A stretch of DNA of 64,000 nt from Stratiolaelaps scimitus (Eukaryota > Arthropoda > Arachnida > Mesostigmata > Laelapidae), in NCBI GenBank assembly GCA_019614645.1, contig JABWDB010000006.1:806001-870000 (forward strand). The letters are read 5' to 3'. Under the pieces are notes generated by a model. It was not told the DNA's origin. It was given only the letters and a program-made list of their open reading frames with translations, and ran no database searches. The position numbers and the translations under genes are program-made. Positions 1 through 12,800 of the stretch are shown here, piece after piece (positions within the stretch are counted from its first letter, which is position 1; the number at the start of each line of letters is the position of its first letter).

Positions 1-356
1 TTCAGAATATGCTAGCTTTTCTACTTCTTCATAAAATCGCCACATTTAAACAGAGGGCGCAACAGAGTTTGAAGGGACACCCGCTTAGGACACTCGTGTA
101 TGGCTTAAAACTACGACATTCGGTAGTGCCCAAAAGAAACAGATCGCAAAAGTCTGCACCGAAAGTCTCTGGCAGATCGAAGCTGCTCGTACAGAGGTTA
201 ATCACACGATACACCATACGGTATGAGTAGGCCACGACCTAAACCATGCCACCACGGAAGGCTGCTAAATCAGTGAGCATAGAGATATATATATATGTGA
301 AGCCTGCGACTTTCATAAGTTCATGTGCATGCAGCTAGCCCCGCTGCGGTACTCAC

Positions 357-464
357 CGAGGCAGCGGAATGAATGACAACGGTGATCTTCTCGCGGAGAA
401 TTTTGAGGTCTTCATCGTGGAGTACAATATCATTCTTTAGCAGATCACCCGAGATGAACTTCAC
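357..464 (-). CDS. FAR coding exon 3
   Basis: 36 codons from acceptor TCTGCAG (exon begins at 464) to donor GTGAGT (351-356). Encodes VKFISGDLL and VVIHSAAS; the latter is the segment that normally precedes VRFDE in FARs. No further FAR exon is visible in 1-356, which is intron. Confidence 0.87.
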
Positions 465-1958
465 CTGCAGAGTTAGCAGCCACCTTTAAGATTTTCAATC
501 ACTCATGGGCAAGTCACAAGATCATCCTTTGAGCTTTCGATGCTACATACGTTGCTACATATATGAAAACGCAAACAAGATTTCTCTGGATGCTGTTGCA
601 CTCGTATGTTGATTATCAAATTTGTTTTTTGCGCTGACCCTCAGCTGTTCTTCTATGTGACAGACCTCGGGACTTTACCTTTAGGTATTTCTTTGAGGAC
701 CTATCGTTGCCACCGTTGCTTATTGTGGCCCCTACCTTACTCGTACCTGGCAAGAACCCTCAGATAAACATAGATGATAAAGAACCCGCACATATCCCTC
801 CGGTCTAGCAGTGATTATCAATATTACCTTACTGAAGCACAAGGGGTTATTCTGGTGAAGGTTTTCAAAGAGTTTTTCTGCTAGAATTGAGTTCAGTCGC
901 TCGGGGGCCGGGGTGCCTTTCTTCTCACGGATCAAAACGTAGATGGCTTCGACGTCGGGACAGGAACGCAGCAGCTTTTCCACAAGCACCTGTCAAATAG
1001 AGACAGGCACATAAACGCGCGCAAACACACACACAAACAGAGACATCGCGGGAACGATGTGACAAATTACTAATATATCTAGGGGGTTGAGGATGTCGTT
1101 AATGCTGTATTTTGTCACAAGTGGTGCATGATGGTTTTTTTTTCAATTATTTACCTTGCGTGTTAACGGCCTCGTGGCCACGAATCGTCAAGACAGGACG
1201 TTCTGAGTTTTTGGAACTTTCGCTTAGCCAACCCTTTTGCTATAGCAGGTTCAGTGTATGATAAATGTTAAACAGCGTACTTCGCCCTATGTATAGCTCG
1301 CGAAGCTAATCAAAACCATATTGATTAGGTCTATATATATTCGCGGGGGTTTGCCGTGCGGGCATGCCCACATACCGAGGCAACGATCAATTGAACTTCA
1401 CGTGTACATATAAACGACAAGCCCTAATTCGTAGTTGATATTTATTACAGTCATAGCAGTCCAGGGTAGTTCGACGAGTCTTGGCTTGAATTCGATGGAA
1501 AACAGATACTCTCGATATTTGCATACAAGGGACAAGGTGGGCCTGTTGTTAATCGACCTCTATAAAAGCGGCATGTGTTACACTAATAATAGGCGTTTAC
1601 ATATGTTCTAAATTTATGCGCGCCATATCCATGTCCATCTCGAAACGATGTGAGACTCCAGAGCAAAGCATAAACGAGAGTTTTCATTAAGTATGGACTA
1701 ATTGCGAAACACGCTGCGTGTACAGAGAGCAACTCTGATCATTTCATCTAACTCTGATACTCCATTGGACTCGAAATCTAGCTAGTCGCCCATCGACTAG
1801 TACAGCCGAAACACACTACCATCCTTAGGTTAAAACCTAGTCGAGAAGGACCCAAGTAGACTCAAAGTAATAGACGATATTTTTACCTTTCCCAGAAAGC
1901 CGGATATTCCCGTGAGGAAAACATTTTGTCCCGCAAAGAATTCCGCGATTGTAGCCAT
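357..1958 (-). CDS. Fatty acyl-CoA reductase (FAR), first three coding exons, 3' part outside window
   Basis: Reduces fatty acyl-CoA to fatty alcohol with NADPH; family members act at the ER or peroxisome in wax and surface-lipid synthesis. Three phase-0 exons read on the minus strand: 1887-1958, 828-989 and 357-464, 126 codons in all, each with GT-AG borders. The ATG at 1958 (context GAAATGG) starts a protein opening MATIAEFFAGQNVFLTG, followed by the Rossmann nucleotide-binding motif TGISGFLGK at the exon 1 end. Exon 2 begins VLVEKLLRSCPDVEAIY, typical of insect and arachnid FARs, and exon 3 carries ISGDLL and ends VVIHSAAS, the conserved NAD-binding-4 segment. The YxxxK active site and C-terminal domain would lie beyond the left edge. 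For exon 2 two donors overlap (at 827 and 832); the phase-0 one ending at 828 gives the better join, CFSK to VKFISGD. The intron 465-827 holds a repeat fragment (633-702). Confidence 0.9.
633..702 (+). repeat. Dispersed repeat fragment shared with 44323-44393
   Basis: About 70 bp starting GCTGACCCTCAGCTGTTC and ending GAGGACCT closely match 44323-44393 in the ABCA first intron. Here it lies in a FAR intron without the tRNA-like segment that follows it at the other locus. Confidence 0.7.
828..989 (-). CDS. FAR coding exon 2
   Basis: 54 codons from acceptor TTGACAG (exon begins at 989) to donor GTAATA just below 828. Encodes the conserved VLVEKLLRSCPDVE helix and the VLIREKKG strand typical of FAR Rossmann domains. 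Confidence 0.88.
1887..1958 (-). CDS. FAR coding exon 1
   Basis: 24 codons, phase 0 at the end, donor GTAAAA at 1881-1886. Contains the start codon and the TGxxGFLG dinucleotide-binding motif. An open frame extends further 5' but has no ATG before this one, so the 5' UTR and any upstream exon are unresolved. Confidence 0.85.
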
Positions 1959-4900
1959 TTCGACGTCGGCCGATATCGTCTGATCAGGGGTGGGTGACGA
2001 ACGCCGTCGTTTCTCGTGTGTCACTTGCACTCACTAAACTTCTCGATTTGTCCTGCAGAACAGAGATGAGAGACAATGATAATATAGTTACTTGACGTAG
2101 AACTGTAAATGTAGTTGCGTAATTCATTTTCGTCGAGAAGTCGGAACCACCGTCTCCAGCCTCTTTGACCTTACTTATGCGAACAATTGTAATATATATA
2201 TATATCTATGTAAAATCGAGTTTCCGTATTCGATATCCTCACCTATGCTATACAGTCGTCATATGCCACAAGTGCTATGCCTTATCATACTGAACAGCAA
2301 CCTACGACCCACAATGGTCGTTCGAGCTACGGATTCCCTTCGGGACAGGAGCCCCCTGTTATTGCTCAATCGTTGCCGTTCGATATACTTGAGAAGTATA
2401 CATTAGGTCCAGATGTAAATTCATGTTGGAGAAGAGTCTCGCAAGGCGTTTTGAAATAGAATCAAACGTGGAGCTATAACCATTACATCTCTATTTGTTT
2501 GTCATCTCAGGTTCTCAAAGTCCATATAGGCTGCATCGCGTGATCCGATACTGAACTTATACCGCTTTATAAGCGGCACCGTTAATCGTCTGCAAAAATA
2601 TCTACAGGATCATTTTGAACGCTTAGAGTTATCTCAGATTTTACTGTGTATCTGAAAACCAATGTATACATCTAATTTGCTTTCCCGTCGAGAAGCCACC
2701 CAGACAAGGTCTTTCGCATCCAGCGAGCGCGACAACAGCCATGCGGGTACCAGCTCTGACCGCACGCATGGAACACAGCACTATAATTGTTACCACTACC
2801 AACTAGATATACAGAACACATCGGTTGTCGTACCTATTTTCTATATAAGTACAATAGAACGCGGAGAAGCAAGAACTCTTCTACTTTGCGGAGCTGCAGC
2901 TCCCAACGAGGCTCTCAAAGAAAGCAGAACTTCGGCTGGTACAGGTGACCCCATGGGGGTCCCGACTGCTCGCTTCGCTGCGGCGAGAAGCCTCCTCCGC
3001 TCAACCTCCCTTAAGCAATATGCTTCTAACAAGGCCCATCACACGTATGACACGACATGCTTCTGTGGGTTTTGGTATCGTCACACCGGTCCGTGGACAT
3101 AACTGAAGCCACTCCAACAAGCAAGGACGGATCAACACTCACCGAGTCGAAACTATCGACCACGTTCACTTCAAGTGACAATGTGTTGCATCAATCTCTT
3201 CTAACAGCGTGTCCAGTAAACGACCAATGATCGCCCCTTCAACTGCGAAAGCACAAGAAAGGCATAGGCGTTGAGTGCTGCTATCCTTTGAATTATCATC
3301 ATATGTAATAGCTATAACAAAGTCAGACATTGCCCATATGAACCTCACGTTGTAGAGCAGCAACGAGCATACCGGGACTAACGAGAAATCGCCATGGGAA
3401 AATGAACTGGGATACCGCTCCTTGAACAAAAATCCTGACGGCAGCTAGCGCCTTGAACAACGGCAATAGTTACCCGAGGCACACGAAGCCGAGGCAATAT
3501 AATAGATGCCTAAACCGTTATTAGAAGTAGATTTACACAATTATCATCCGGGTTGACCCGTTCGTCCGGTATCATCTTTGAACAACGTCAGTGCTCACTT
3601 ACGGTAAGAAACCGCCGGATATTCAGCTCACATTTGCTGCCCACGTGTCGCGATTGCACAGATTTCGCGCAGAAACATTGTTGTGTTTCCGTGTCTTCCA
3701 GACGACGACCACGACGAAGCGAGCCTTCAGCCTATATGACCTCATGATATTTCGGAAGGATATTCCTTTCCAATTACTGGCGCCCGTACGACAGTGGAAA
3801 TTCTAGAGGTCCATGACCTCGGTCGGTACAATAAGTGATCGGAAATTTTACTTCAACACCATGACATGTATTCGCCATAGTCGGCTCAGCCTTCGCTCTC
3901 ACCCTTCGATCGAGCCTCATCAGCATCTTGGTCTTCTTCTGTTTGCGGATCAGCGGACGATGTTAGCGGTAGCCGTCATGATATCACTTATGCGAGTCGT
4001 CTCATTCTAACTGTCTGTCGATCTTGTCTCTCTGACGGAAGCGCAGACGCGAGCATGGAGACCCGCTGCGTTAGGCGACAACTTCTCGTCATACTTTGCT
4101 GTTCGCCTGACAGGATCACGAACACGAGTGTTTCAGGGGTGAATGAGATGTCCTTTCATGTTGATCTGCTGCGGCCGATTTGTTGAGGTGAACCTGGAGT
4201 CGGCAGCCAATCTTCGCTGTCCGAAGCTAAAATCTTCCATCATCGAAACGGGTCGTGCGGTCAGACGAAGATCGCTGGTGTGAGGTTAGTTAGAGAGAGA
4301 GAGAGAGAGAGGGAACCAGCTCAGTTGATTCGAATACACACGCTGAACTAGCAATTCTATATTGCATACACTGGGCATTTATATTGGTCAAATAAAGTGG
4401 AGTTAATACTTTGGATGAGTAGTAACAAGTAAATTGAATTTCGCTAAGGGTAGCCAAACTTAAGATCATCCTCAAGAAGCAGCTGATATCTATAGGTTTT
4501 TACGAGATGATACGACAACGATGCGACAGCCAAATCAATTTTCCATTTAAAGTTTCTGTTCAGAATCAGTAGAATTGCCACTTATACCTACACACGTTGT
4601 TACCTACATAACGGTAACTGTGACACTTAGTTGAGACTTCATATCGAAGTGATGTCAATCGTTTTTATGTCGAAGGTCGCACCAAAAATTAAGCTACGAA
4701 ACAACTGACTGCTCAAGCAAGCGATCGACTTCATGGTGAAGTGCTTCATGGTGGCTCTAGACAGTTAACGAATTAGCGATGACGGTTGAATAGGCCTAAA
4801 GTGCTTTTTCGTGCAGCCTATGCAGCACAGTAACGTCGTACGATGACGGTACCTTCTACGCTTTGGTGACTGCTGCAAGTAGCAATCGTTCTAAATCAAC

Positions 4901-7900
4901 TAAAGAATTCATGTTAGACAACGTAAAGCGAGAGAGGACACTGATTCAAGAATGAAGTTGTGCTTCCAGGTGGATCAGTAGCCAAATCAACGTGTAGCTA
5001 CAGAATAGCATTTCGGTCATTCCATCGATTCGCGCACAGAGTTCATTGTTACACAACCCCGCTGATGGTAGCAGGTGTTTATTATCGTGTAGGGATATAT
5101 GCCCGTATCAACAGAGAGGTCTCACTATGGGCAAACGATAGTTAGGAACCAGCAAGGTTGTGCAGCATCCGCTGAAGATTTGGCAGTAGCTAAATGATGG
5201 TATCGAGAGCGGTATTACACTCCTGACCCTTCTCAGTGGAGATAACAGTCGAAAGCCATTACTCTTTTTGAGGTGTTTGTGGAGAATCTGGTGGATGCAT
5301 CTGAGGAGACGCACTGCTCTTTCGAAGCTCAATCCGCGCGTTGACGAAAAAAGGATTGACGGCACCTTTTGTAGCACTGATACTGTGAGCTTTTAGCTCT
5401 TAACAAGAATGTTTGGTGTTGTCTGCTGCTCTCGTATTATACTGCACCGAAATAATAATATCAAGACAATGTAATACAAAAAACATTTACAGAACCCCTC
5501 TGTCACCAGCATTTGGTGTCTACGGATATACTTAGCCTGAAACACAGATTTTTCGAATGCAGATAGGAGATGTCATTAGAATCGATCTATTTGACTATGG
5601 TTATAGAAGGTAGTCATCAGCGAGTTGGAGGCGTTATAAAATAATGTACCTTTAGTCGTTTCTGCAGTTCGATTCAGAAAACGCCAAAATTACAGGAATC
5701 AAACCCTGCTTTATGTGTGGTGTACATCGTCAAATAAGCCTCAAAGCTATAAATGTCAAAATATTGCGGAACTATCAAAGATCAAATACAATTAGTCAAA
5801 TCAATGTAAGAGCGAGAATGCCGTGTGCGATCGGCGGGGTGCTATCAGTTCTGGGCTCTGTGATCTGCCGGTGATCCGGGTTCTCTGATCAGGCAGTAGA
5901 TGCAGCTTTCAAATACACTGCTCACAGCCAGGGCATTTCAGTGAACAGAGCTTTATCGACAATACGGAATGTGAAGCCATACTGATGTCGCATTGTCGCT
6001 AGATGGTTCTAAATGCACCCCCAAAGTCATTGTTGTACAAGATTGCTGCGTTTTGCCATGTTATTTAAAATTGGCAATTGACGACGCTGAAGAGAGAGGA
6101 CAACGTCATCAACACACAGAAATGAGCACCACTTCGACCGGTGGCGGCGGGTGAGTCCAGAAACCTCGCAACGAAGGTCGATCCACGAAAGCGGTTTCAA
6201 ATCCATCCGGCACCAAAGTACAGGAAGCATTTTGTCTCCAGTGTCGTCACAGTGAGCAACAGTGCAGGGTATCATTACAGCCCACCAGTGATACCACCCC
6301 CCTTCACAGACAAACACACACACACATATATAAACAAAAAAAAAAAAAAAAAAAAAAATATATATATAGGGATATCGGACACCTTCTAAGCTTCTCGCTT
6401 AGCAATCAATGACGCCACTCGGCGCCCGTATCGCGCTTACCTCCTTGTTCCGTTTCGTTAAAAAAAATAGCCTAAGTATCTTTTTTTGTTTGTTGGTGCG
6501 TACAAAAAGATACGTGCCAATAAACAGAACGATGCTTAGGCTGATAGTGATCGGTGAGGTCCTGGTTAGGGTTGGAGAGCTTCGCTCATTTGGGTCATGT
6601 GCGACGAAAGGGAACGAACGTCGACCTCGGCCATCAGGTGACGTTAGCGCGAGCTCGAATCTACCTTGGTTGAGTCTCGTGGATCGCGCATTTATGAAAT
6701 TTGGCGAAAACTGCTGGGCTCGTCAAAGGCAATCAATCGCGACAATCAGATCATTGGAGCAGGATAGAATGGCCCCGGATAGAAACGTTGCGATAAACTC
6801 GATTCACGGTATAGGATCCATCTGTCTATAGATCTAGAGAGATCCACATTCGGAAAACCGTTCTGACACGATGACACGATGAGTTGGATCTAATTTATCT
6901 ATTAGATAAGTAGTTTGCTCAAATTCGCTCTTGTTTCACGGGTTGGATTCATTCACACATTGGTTCATTCAGTGAGGTTTCTTCACGGTACGAAGTAAGT
7001 AAATAGATCCTCTTTAAGTGCTGTCATTGTTGCGATTTTCGCCCGCGTCGTATTACTGTTGGCATTACTATTTTCCAGTCTATGTCAGAACACACGCGGT
7101 AGGACATATTTCGTATGACAAAACATACTTGTATGCGATCGGTACTGAACATTTGGAGTGTCGCGGAAGGGTGTGTCTTTTATAGCTTGCTTGATGTGCA
7201 GCCTCGTATTTTTGTTGTTAAGGCTGAGATCAATCTCTCAGTGCTACTAGTCCTTCAGTAGAATAGTGTACTGTCCACGGCGCGGTGTAGACAACTGAAT
7301 GTAAACAATTACAAGCGTATAACGAGTGCCAAGAACTTCGTGCTGGTCAATGTAGAGGTATGTAACATGACGAATTCATTCATAATAATTTCGGAAAATC
7401 GCTCTCAGCGGCAACCACTAATCAATGGTGAAACCTTGATCTTGTCAGTTCGACACGTCGGCCTGTCCAACGAATGTTGGCGCTAGCGGAATTCGCTACT
7501 TACAGCCTTGTTCCAAATCACCCGCATGTCACCCGGATAGTAGATACATTTCGGATAAGATGCTCACACAGGACGCAAATCAGTGGGCGTCGGGGCAACG
7601 GAAATACAAATTAATAACACCGTAAATTGCATGTGTTAGCTGTACGCCGTCAACCAATGATGGCATTAGTGCACACACACAACTAACCAGCGAATTATGT
7701 GATTTTCATCTGCCCGATGCTCATTCATGCTGGGGCATTCTCCCAGACCCCTCTTGGTGGTGCGAACGTGTATCAGTTTTGATTTTCTGTTCTGGATCAG
7801 GCGCAGCTGATGTTGGACAAAAGCAGCAGCAAACAAATTTCACAAGTGGTGGTGAAAACAGAGAGCTCGCTCATCCCCATGATATAATGTTCTCAGCTGC

Positions 7901-9161
7901 TGGTAAACGGCCTTTGAACGAACGGCTAGAGTAAGCCGTGCACTACTTGACGATTTCCAGCAACGAGTCGAAAGGGGACGCTGGAGCAAGTGTTTCAGCA
8001 TTGGATACATCTGCGAATCATATTGCGAACCGCAATCAGCATAAAGACACTAGCCAAACTACATCAATCATCAATTTCTCCTCAGGGCGTCTCCGGTAAA
8101 TGTATGTCTATGTCAATCGTGTAGACTTCGCATGTTGACATCTCTTTCCGCTGGCTCCGTTTTCTTGAGTGACAGCTCACCGGGTTCTTGTTTGGCCGCG
8201 ATCATCACCACCATGAGATGCGATTGCCAAATCTCATTCGTGTTGGTGCGCATTCAACGAGAATCCATCGGCGGCCGATGGAAGGACGAGCGAATTGGCG
8301 ACAAATGCAAAACGATCCTGACGAGCTGTATGAGAAATACGTCGAATTTTCGATTGCCATGTGCGCGCATCCACAACACGTGCCTGGGATCGCGAGGATC
8401 ATATTATCGCGGTAGCGTTTGCACGGTAGTGTTCGAGACTGCCTCGTCTGTGCCGACCGCCCCACTCGGTCGCTCGATTGCACAAACAGCAATGGTTTGA
8501 CATAATGCACTTCTAGGGCCGATGCTGGTAAGGTAACGTGAGCGCCGCATAGATACGGGGAATACTGTTACCAGGCCCTGCGGCATGGCGCTGAAGGAGG
8601 CTCGGTGGGGGGGGGCAATGAAATACGGTACAATTCATCGGCTGACCGTATCGTTCATATGGCGTGTTTCGAGACATTTCATTGCACTGAATACGTGTAC
8701 ACGGATGATCATTCGCGATGATCTGCTTCGTCATCGGATCCGTAGGGCAACATACAATTATAACAATAATAATAGTAAGAACAGTAGAAACTCAAACAGT
8801 GGGTATTAGTTGTCGATCCTATTATGGTGACGGTGATGATGATGCTGATGATGAGAACAACGTCGAGAATTGTGACAATGGGTTCAGCAAGATTCTGTAA
8901 TACGTTTCGGATTGATTGTTCCGCTGGCGGTGAATGCCCGCTGGAAGGACCAGAATGAAGGTAGCCGATCCAATTGTTTATCGTCTACACTCGATACACG
9001 CACAAATATATATATATATATATATATAATTAAACCTGCTTAGTCCCTTAAGCGACGGATAAGATGAGGTACGCATTCAACGGTAAACAAACATTTGTTG
9101 TTCTGCATAACTGCTTAACAGGCGAGGCACAGTCATTGTGAAGCATATAGCCCTGTTCGGA

Positions 9162-9218
<57 letters not shown>

Positions 9219-9387
9219 GGCCATTCGAACGTCCCATGCCGACTCGCGACAGTGCGGTGCAATCGAGAGTGGGCATTGTTTATCGTTCGTTGCTCAGAAA
9301 TGAGGAATCTACTTTTCTGTAAATATATCTGTATAAATCTACAGCCTGTAGAGTTACATTCGTAATCGTTAATTGTCGTGCTCAATG
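1959..9387. other. Upstream of FAR: no supportable gene
   Basis: Open frames here (for example 2662-3102, 6409-6831 and 8132-8500) overlap one another on both strands, show no domain I recognise and lack convincing splice context. Low-complexity tracts include (GA)n at 4290-4312, an A-run at 6336-6358 and (TA)n at 9006-9029. FAR promoter elements must lie in this stretch but none is recognisable by eye. Confidence 0.5.
9162..9214. repeat. Compound (TA)n-(GA)n microsatellite
   Basis: About 12 TA units run directly into about 14 GA units. Apparent open frames on both strands here (Ile-Tyr and Arg-Glu runs) are artefacts of the repeat. Confidence 0.95.
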
Positions 9388-9517
9388 GTAAAGGCATTGG
9401 TTTATTATTTATTGGTTTATTAAAGGAGCTGCAATTTTACAATGCTTAAGCTCTCTTATATGTCATCACGCAGCAGAGCTCGAACCTGCGGCCTCTGGCT
9501 TCCGATAGCCAGGGAGT
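9388..9517 (-). mobile_element. tRNA-derived SINE-like element, family 1 copy
   Basis: Read on the minus strand, it contains a tRNA-like hairpin and box B (GCAGGTTCGAG), then a body with GAGAGCTTAAGCATTGTA and GCAGCTCCTTTAATAAACC. It closely matches the plus-strand copy at 46758-46917 and a body fragment at 53766-53830. The box A end seems truncated or diverged. The copies support an RNA polymerase III derived short retroelement. Confidence 0.75.
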
Positions 9518-9666
9518 TTGTATGAGATCACATTGTGTGAGTTTCGAGCAGCATCGTATCCAATACGAGACAAGTCCGAGAGTGACATAGGAGCTCGTCA
9601 TTGCTATTATATCATTGTATCATCATATTCGATATATTAACGAAACCGCATTCAGTCGGTACTCAC

Positions 9667-9791
9667 GCTGCTCGGGCAGGGCTGGCTCAGAGTTGATGAG
9701 CGAGAGCACCGTATAACGGACGCGGATGGGAACGGCGCTGGTAGTGACAGCGAGAGGTTCACGGTTCTCGTAGATATACACCAGTGTACCC
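9667..9791 (-). CDS. Possible exon of an unidentified gene, or degenerate coding remnant
   Basis: The minus-strand frame reads through VYIYENREPLAVTTSAVP and VRYTVLSLINSEPALPEQ up to a perfect donor sequence, GTGAGT (9661-9666). The composition looks protein-like and the following residues weakly recall strands of a MATH/TRAF fold, but I cannot name a family. The upstream edge runs into a (CA)n tract and no acceptor is clear. It may equally be chance or a gene relic. Confidence 0.2.
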
Positions 9792-9851
9792 ACACACACA
9801 CACACACAGAAGTCAGCTGAGTTCCAGGGAGGTCCAAGTTCTCCGCTCACG

Positions 9852-12800
9852 TTACACGTACGGCAGTCGCGAAATCACGCGTCTATTTACGTCGTCCCTC
9901 CACGTTCACGCTGACGAGCGAACCAGGAATCGTAGACGAATTAGACAGGATGTACAATCTCACTTGGGGCTGACGCATTGACGGAGACTGGCCGATATTT
10001 GCAGGTCGGGTGTGCCGCGTCGAATGCCGTCTCAACGTACGGTGTCTATCGCTGATAAATAAAGTCGACGAGCCTCGATAACCGACTCAGATCGGCTGAG
10101 AGGGCAACAGGATGAGAGGGTGCTTCGAGCTCCACCGTTTTTGGCCCGATATGGCTGTAGATGTCGTCTTCCCTTTTTGTTTTCTATTTTTTTTTTTTAT
10201 AGATCAGAGACTTAAGATCAGATCAGTCTGATGCGTTTAATCCACACGATGCCTTCCGATCCGCCGCCGCCGCAGCCGCCGCCGAACTTGTCGATCAGTC
10301 GTTCAGTGGCCAGTATGTGTACGCCTTGTGGTGCTCTGACGGTTCCGAGGCCTCGCTTGATCGCCTCCTGAACAGCCTCACAAGGGGCAGGAGCTGGTGG
10401 GAGAGAGTGACAGAGCCCAGAACGACCTCGGTGTGCGAGTGTGGTGGCGAGTCGCTGACGGGGTTTGGGAGAGGGCCTAGTCTGCGCCTCCAGCAGATCG
10501 CAACGGGCGGGAGAGCGCACGGTCGCGATGAAGGCAGATCGGGCAGACCGTGTGGAATAGCCCTCAGCCAGGCGAAAGCTTCAAGTGCTCGCCGTCGCGC
10601 GGAGAACCCGCGAGGAATCCGCAGCAGACGATGAGAAAGGGCGAACTCCCGATACTGAATACATAGACAGTTGCCAGAGTCACTCATCAGTTGGCCTGTC
10701 CCATCTGTAAGCCAGATCCGAAGATCGTCACTTCGCCCACTTAGCCTTTACAAAGAACTGCATGATGAATGTGTATCTGTGTGTGTGTGTGTGTGTCTGA
10801 GATAGATACAGACTGAGAGTAAATGCGCGGGGTGAGACGCAGGGAATCAGGGGACATCGTGACCACTGATCATGAGAACTTTCAGATCAGGGAAGTCTAG
10901 ATTTGACTCACTTTGTCCGCTCTAATCTGAAGTTGGCTCAGAATTCAGCGTCGGTGTGCCAAGAGGAGGAATTGAAATCTCTCAAATAGGCAATTAACAT
11001 ATATAAATATATATATATATATATAAGACACGAATATATTATGATAGACAACTCAAAATAGGCGTTCGTTCGTTCGACTTCAAGATCAGGGAGAATTTTT
11101 CATCATAGACAAATGGCCTTGATTAAAGCATGGGATTATTGAATACGTCAAGCGATCCCTAACGAATAGACGCAAGTTATTTCAGAACTTGAAGACGTGC
11201 AGATAATATTAAGGTGTACTTACCGCTTACAGAGGACGCGAGTCCCATGTAACTCTCACAGAAAACCTTGAACCGTTTCTCAGACTGGTCGGAGAAAAAA
11301 ATCCGTCTAAGACCAACGTCACACAAAGGCGGGGCTATACATCTGAGCTCAAAAAACAAATGACGACATTGGTACCCAGCCACCAAACAAACTCGATGAA
11401 GGCCTGCGTGTACGCTTCTCGTTCACGCGTACCTTCGACGAAGAACGTGTGCACACACGTTGCAGCTAGATATCGATCTGTTCCGGCAAGCGGATGCGAC
11501 GAGTTTTTTGTGATATGGATGTCAAGGTCTGCATGAAACCATAGACGCAAGTAATTCCCCTGCTGCTGACGTTCGCCAGCCATGTCTGGCACCCATCGTT
11601 GAAACAAAATTGAAAGAAAGTTTTTACGTCGACTTGATTTGAGAAGTACAATTGAAAGGGTCTCAATCCATGAGACCATGCTGATCGAATGACGTCATCA
11701 GCTTATTTATAATATATATAGAACATTTCAGAGAAGTACGGATGAACAATGGCAAAAAAAAATTGACTCAACGTTCGACCCAAATAGCAGTAGACGCCTG
11801 GAGGTTTCATCTTATGAGGCTCGCTACTGAAATTTTAATCCCATTATTATAGTAAATGAATAACGAGACCATTAAGTGCGCAGCGATTATTAGTAGCAAT
11901 TTTTTCAAGCCTTTGACCCTTACGTACGCAGTGAAATTTCACTGGAATTTTCTGTGGAACTCCCTTGGGATTTTTTATGTTAGTATTCTATTATTGTTAT
12001 ATATCACATTAGTTTTTCCTCTGTGCTGTCATTTGGAGTCAGTTCAAGAGGAGTTCACACCGCGAACTCGAGTTCGATTGATGCGCAAGCGCGCATACGC
12101 CTGCAACGAAATGTGTATAAGAACGGTGAGGCCATTCTTTGGCGTTTGGTTGTTTCCAAATGCACGGTTTCAACCCACTTTGACAGTGATCTGATTGTGG
12201 GCGAGGCTGTCTCCCAATGGGGAGGCCTGTTTACAGGGAGAATGATATCGCTTCGAAAGCTTTGACAGGATTTTGTTTCTTTAAGCGGTCTAGTGGACGA
12301 ATATCCAATAACGCCAGACATGCGATTTAAGATTTTCAATATTTGGCATCGGGGGCAGCTTTAGGAAAGACAGAGATACACCCGACGAACTTGAGAAGCA
12401 ACTGGACAACGAAAATTCTTCGATATTTAATTGCGGCAATTATCCCAGCTGATTAGTGCAAACGTAGCAAGCGGGGCGCGGTGGAACCATTGGCCTTGTG
12501 ATTCAAATTAGCGCAGACACGTATGAACCGAAGGAGCTTAGTTCTTCGATTTTTATGGGTTTACTAATCGTAGAGTTAGTCACATTTAGGTACGTTTTAT
12601 TTGGGCTACAGAACAGTGACGCAACGATTTCCAACAACACGATAACATGTATTATATAAGACTCACAACAGGTTCCGGTTGATACATATATGGGTATGTT
12701 TCAGTGGGATATAAAAGTATATTCAAAGCATTTTAACAGCGTTTTATTACCATAGAGACACTTCTCAGGAAGCGTGTGTCTACATACGAATATATCTTTT

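Noticed and set aside
2662..3102. 146-codon plus-strand frame
   Set aside because: No domain, overlapped by a minus frame, and poor codon pattern.
6409..6831. 140-codon plus-strand frame after an A-run
   Set aside because: No recognisable protein. The A-run upstream raised the idea of a retroposed gene tail, but no flanking duplication was found.
8215..8415. Plus-strand frame containing NDPDELYEKYVEFSIAM
   Set aside because: Looks somewhat protein-like but competes with a longer frame in another phase and has no clear splice sites. Not enough to call.
9138..9365. Frames made of Ile-Tyr and Arg-Glu runs, here and at other TA or GA tracts
   Set aside because: Direct translations of dinucleotide microsatellites.
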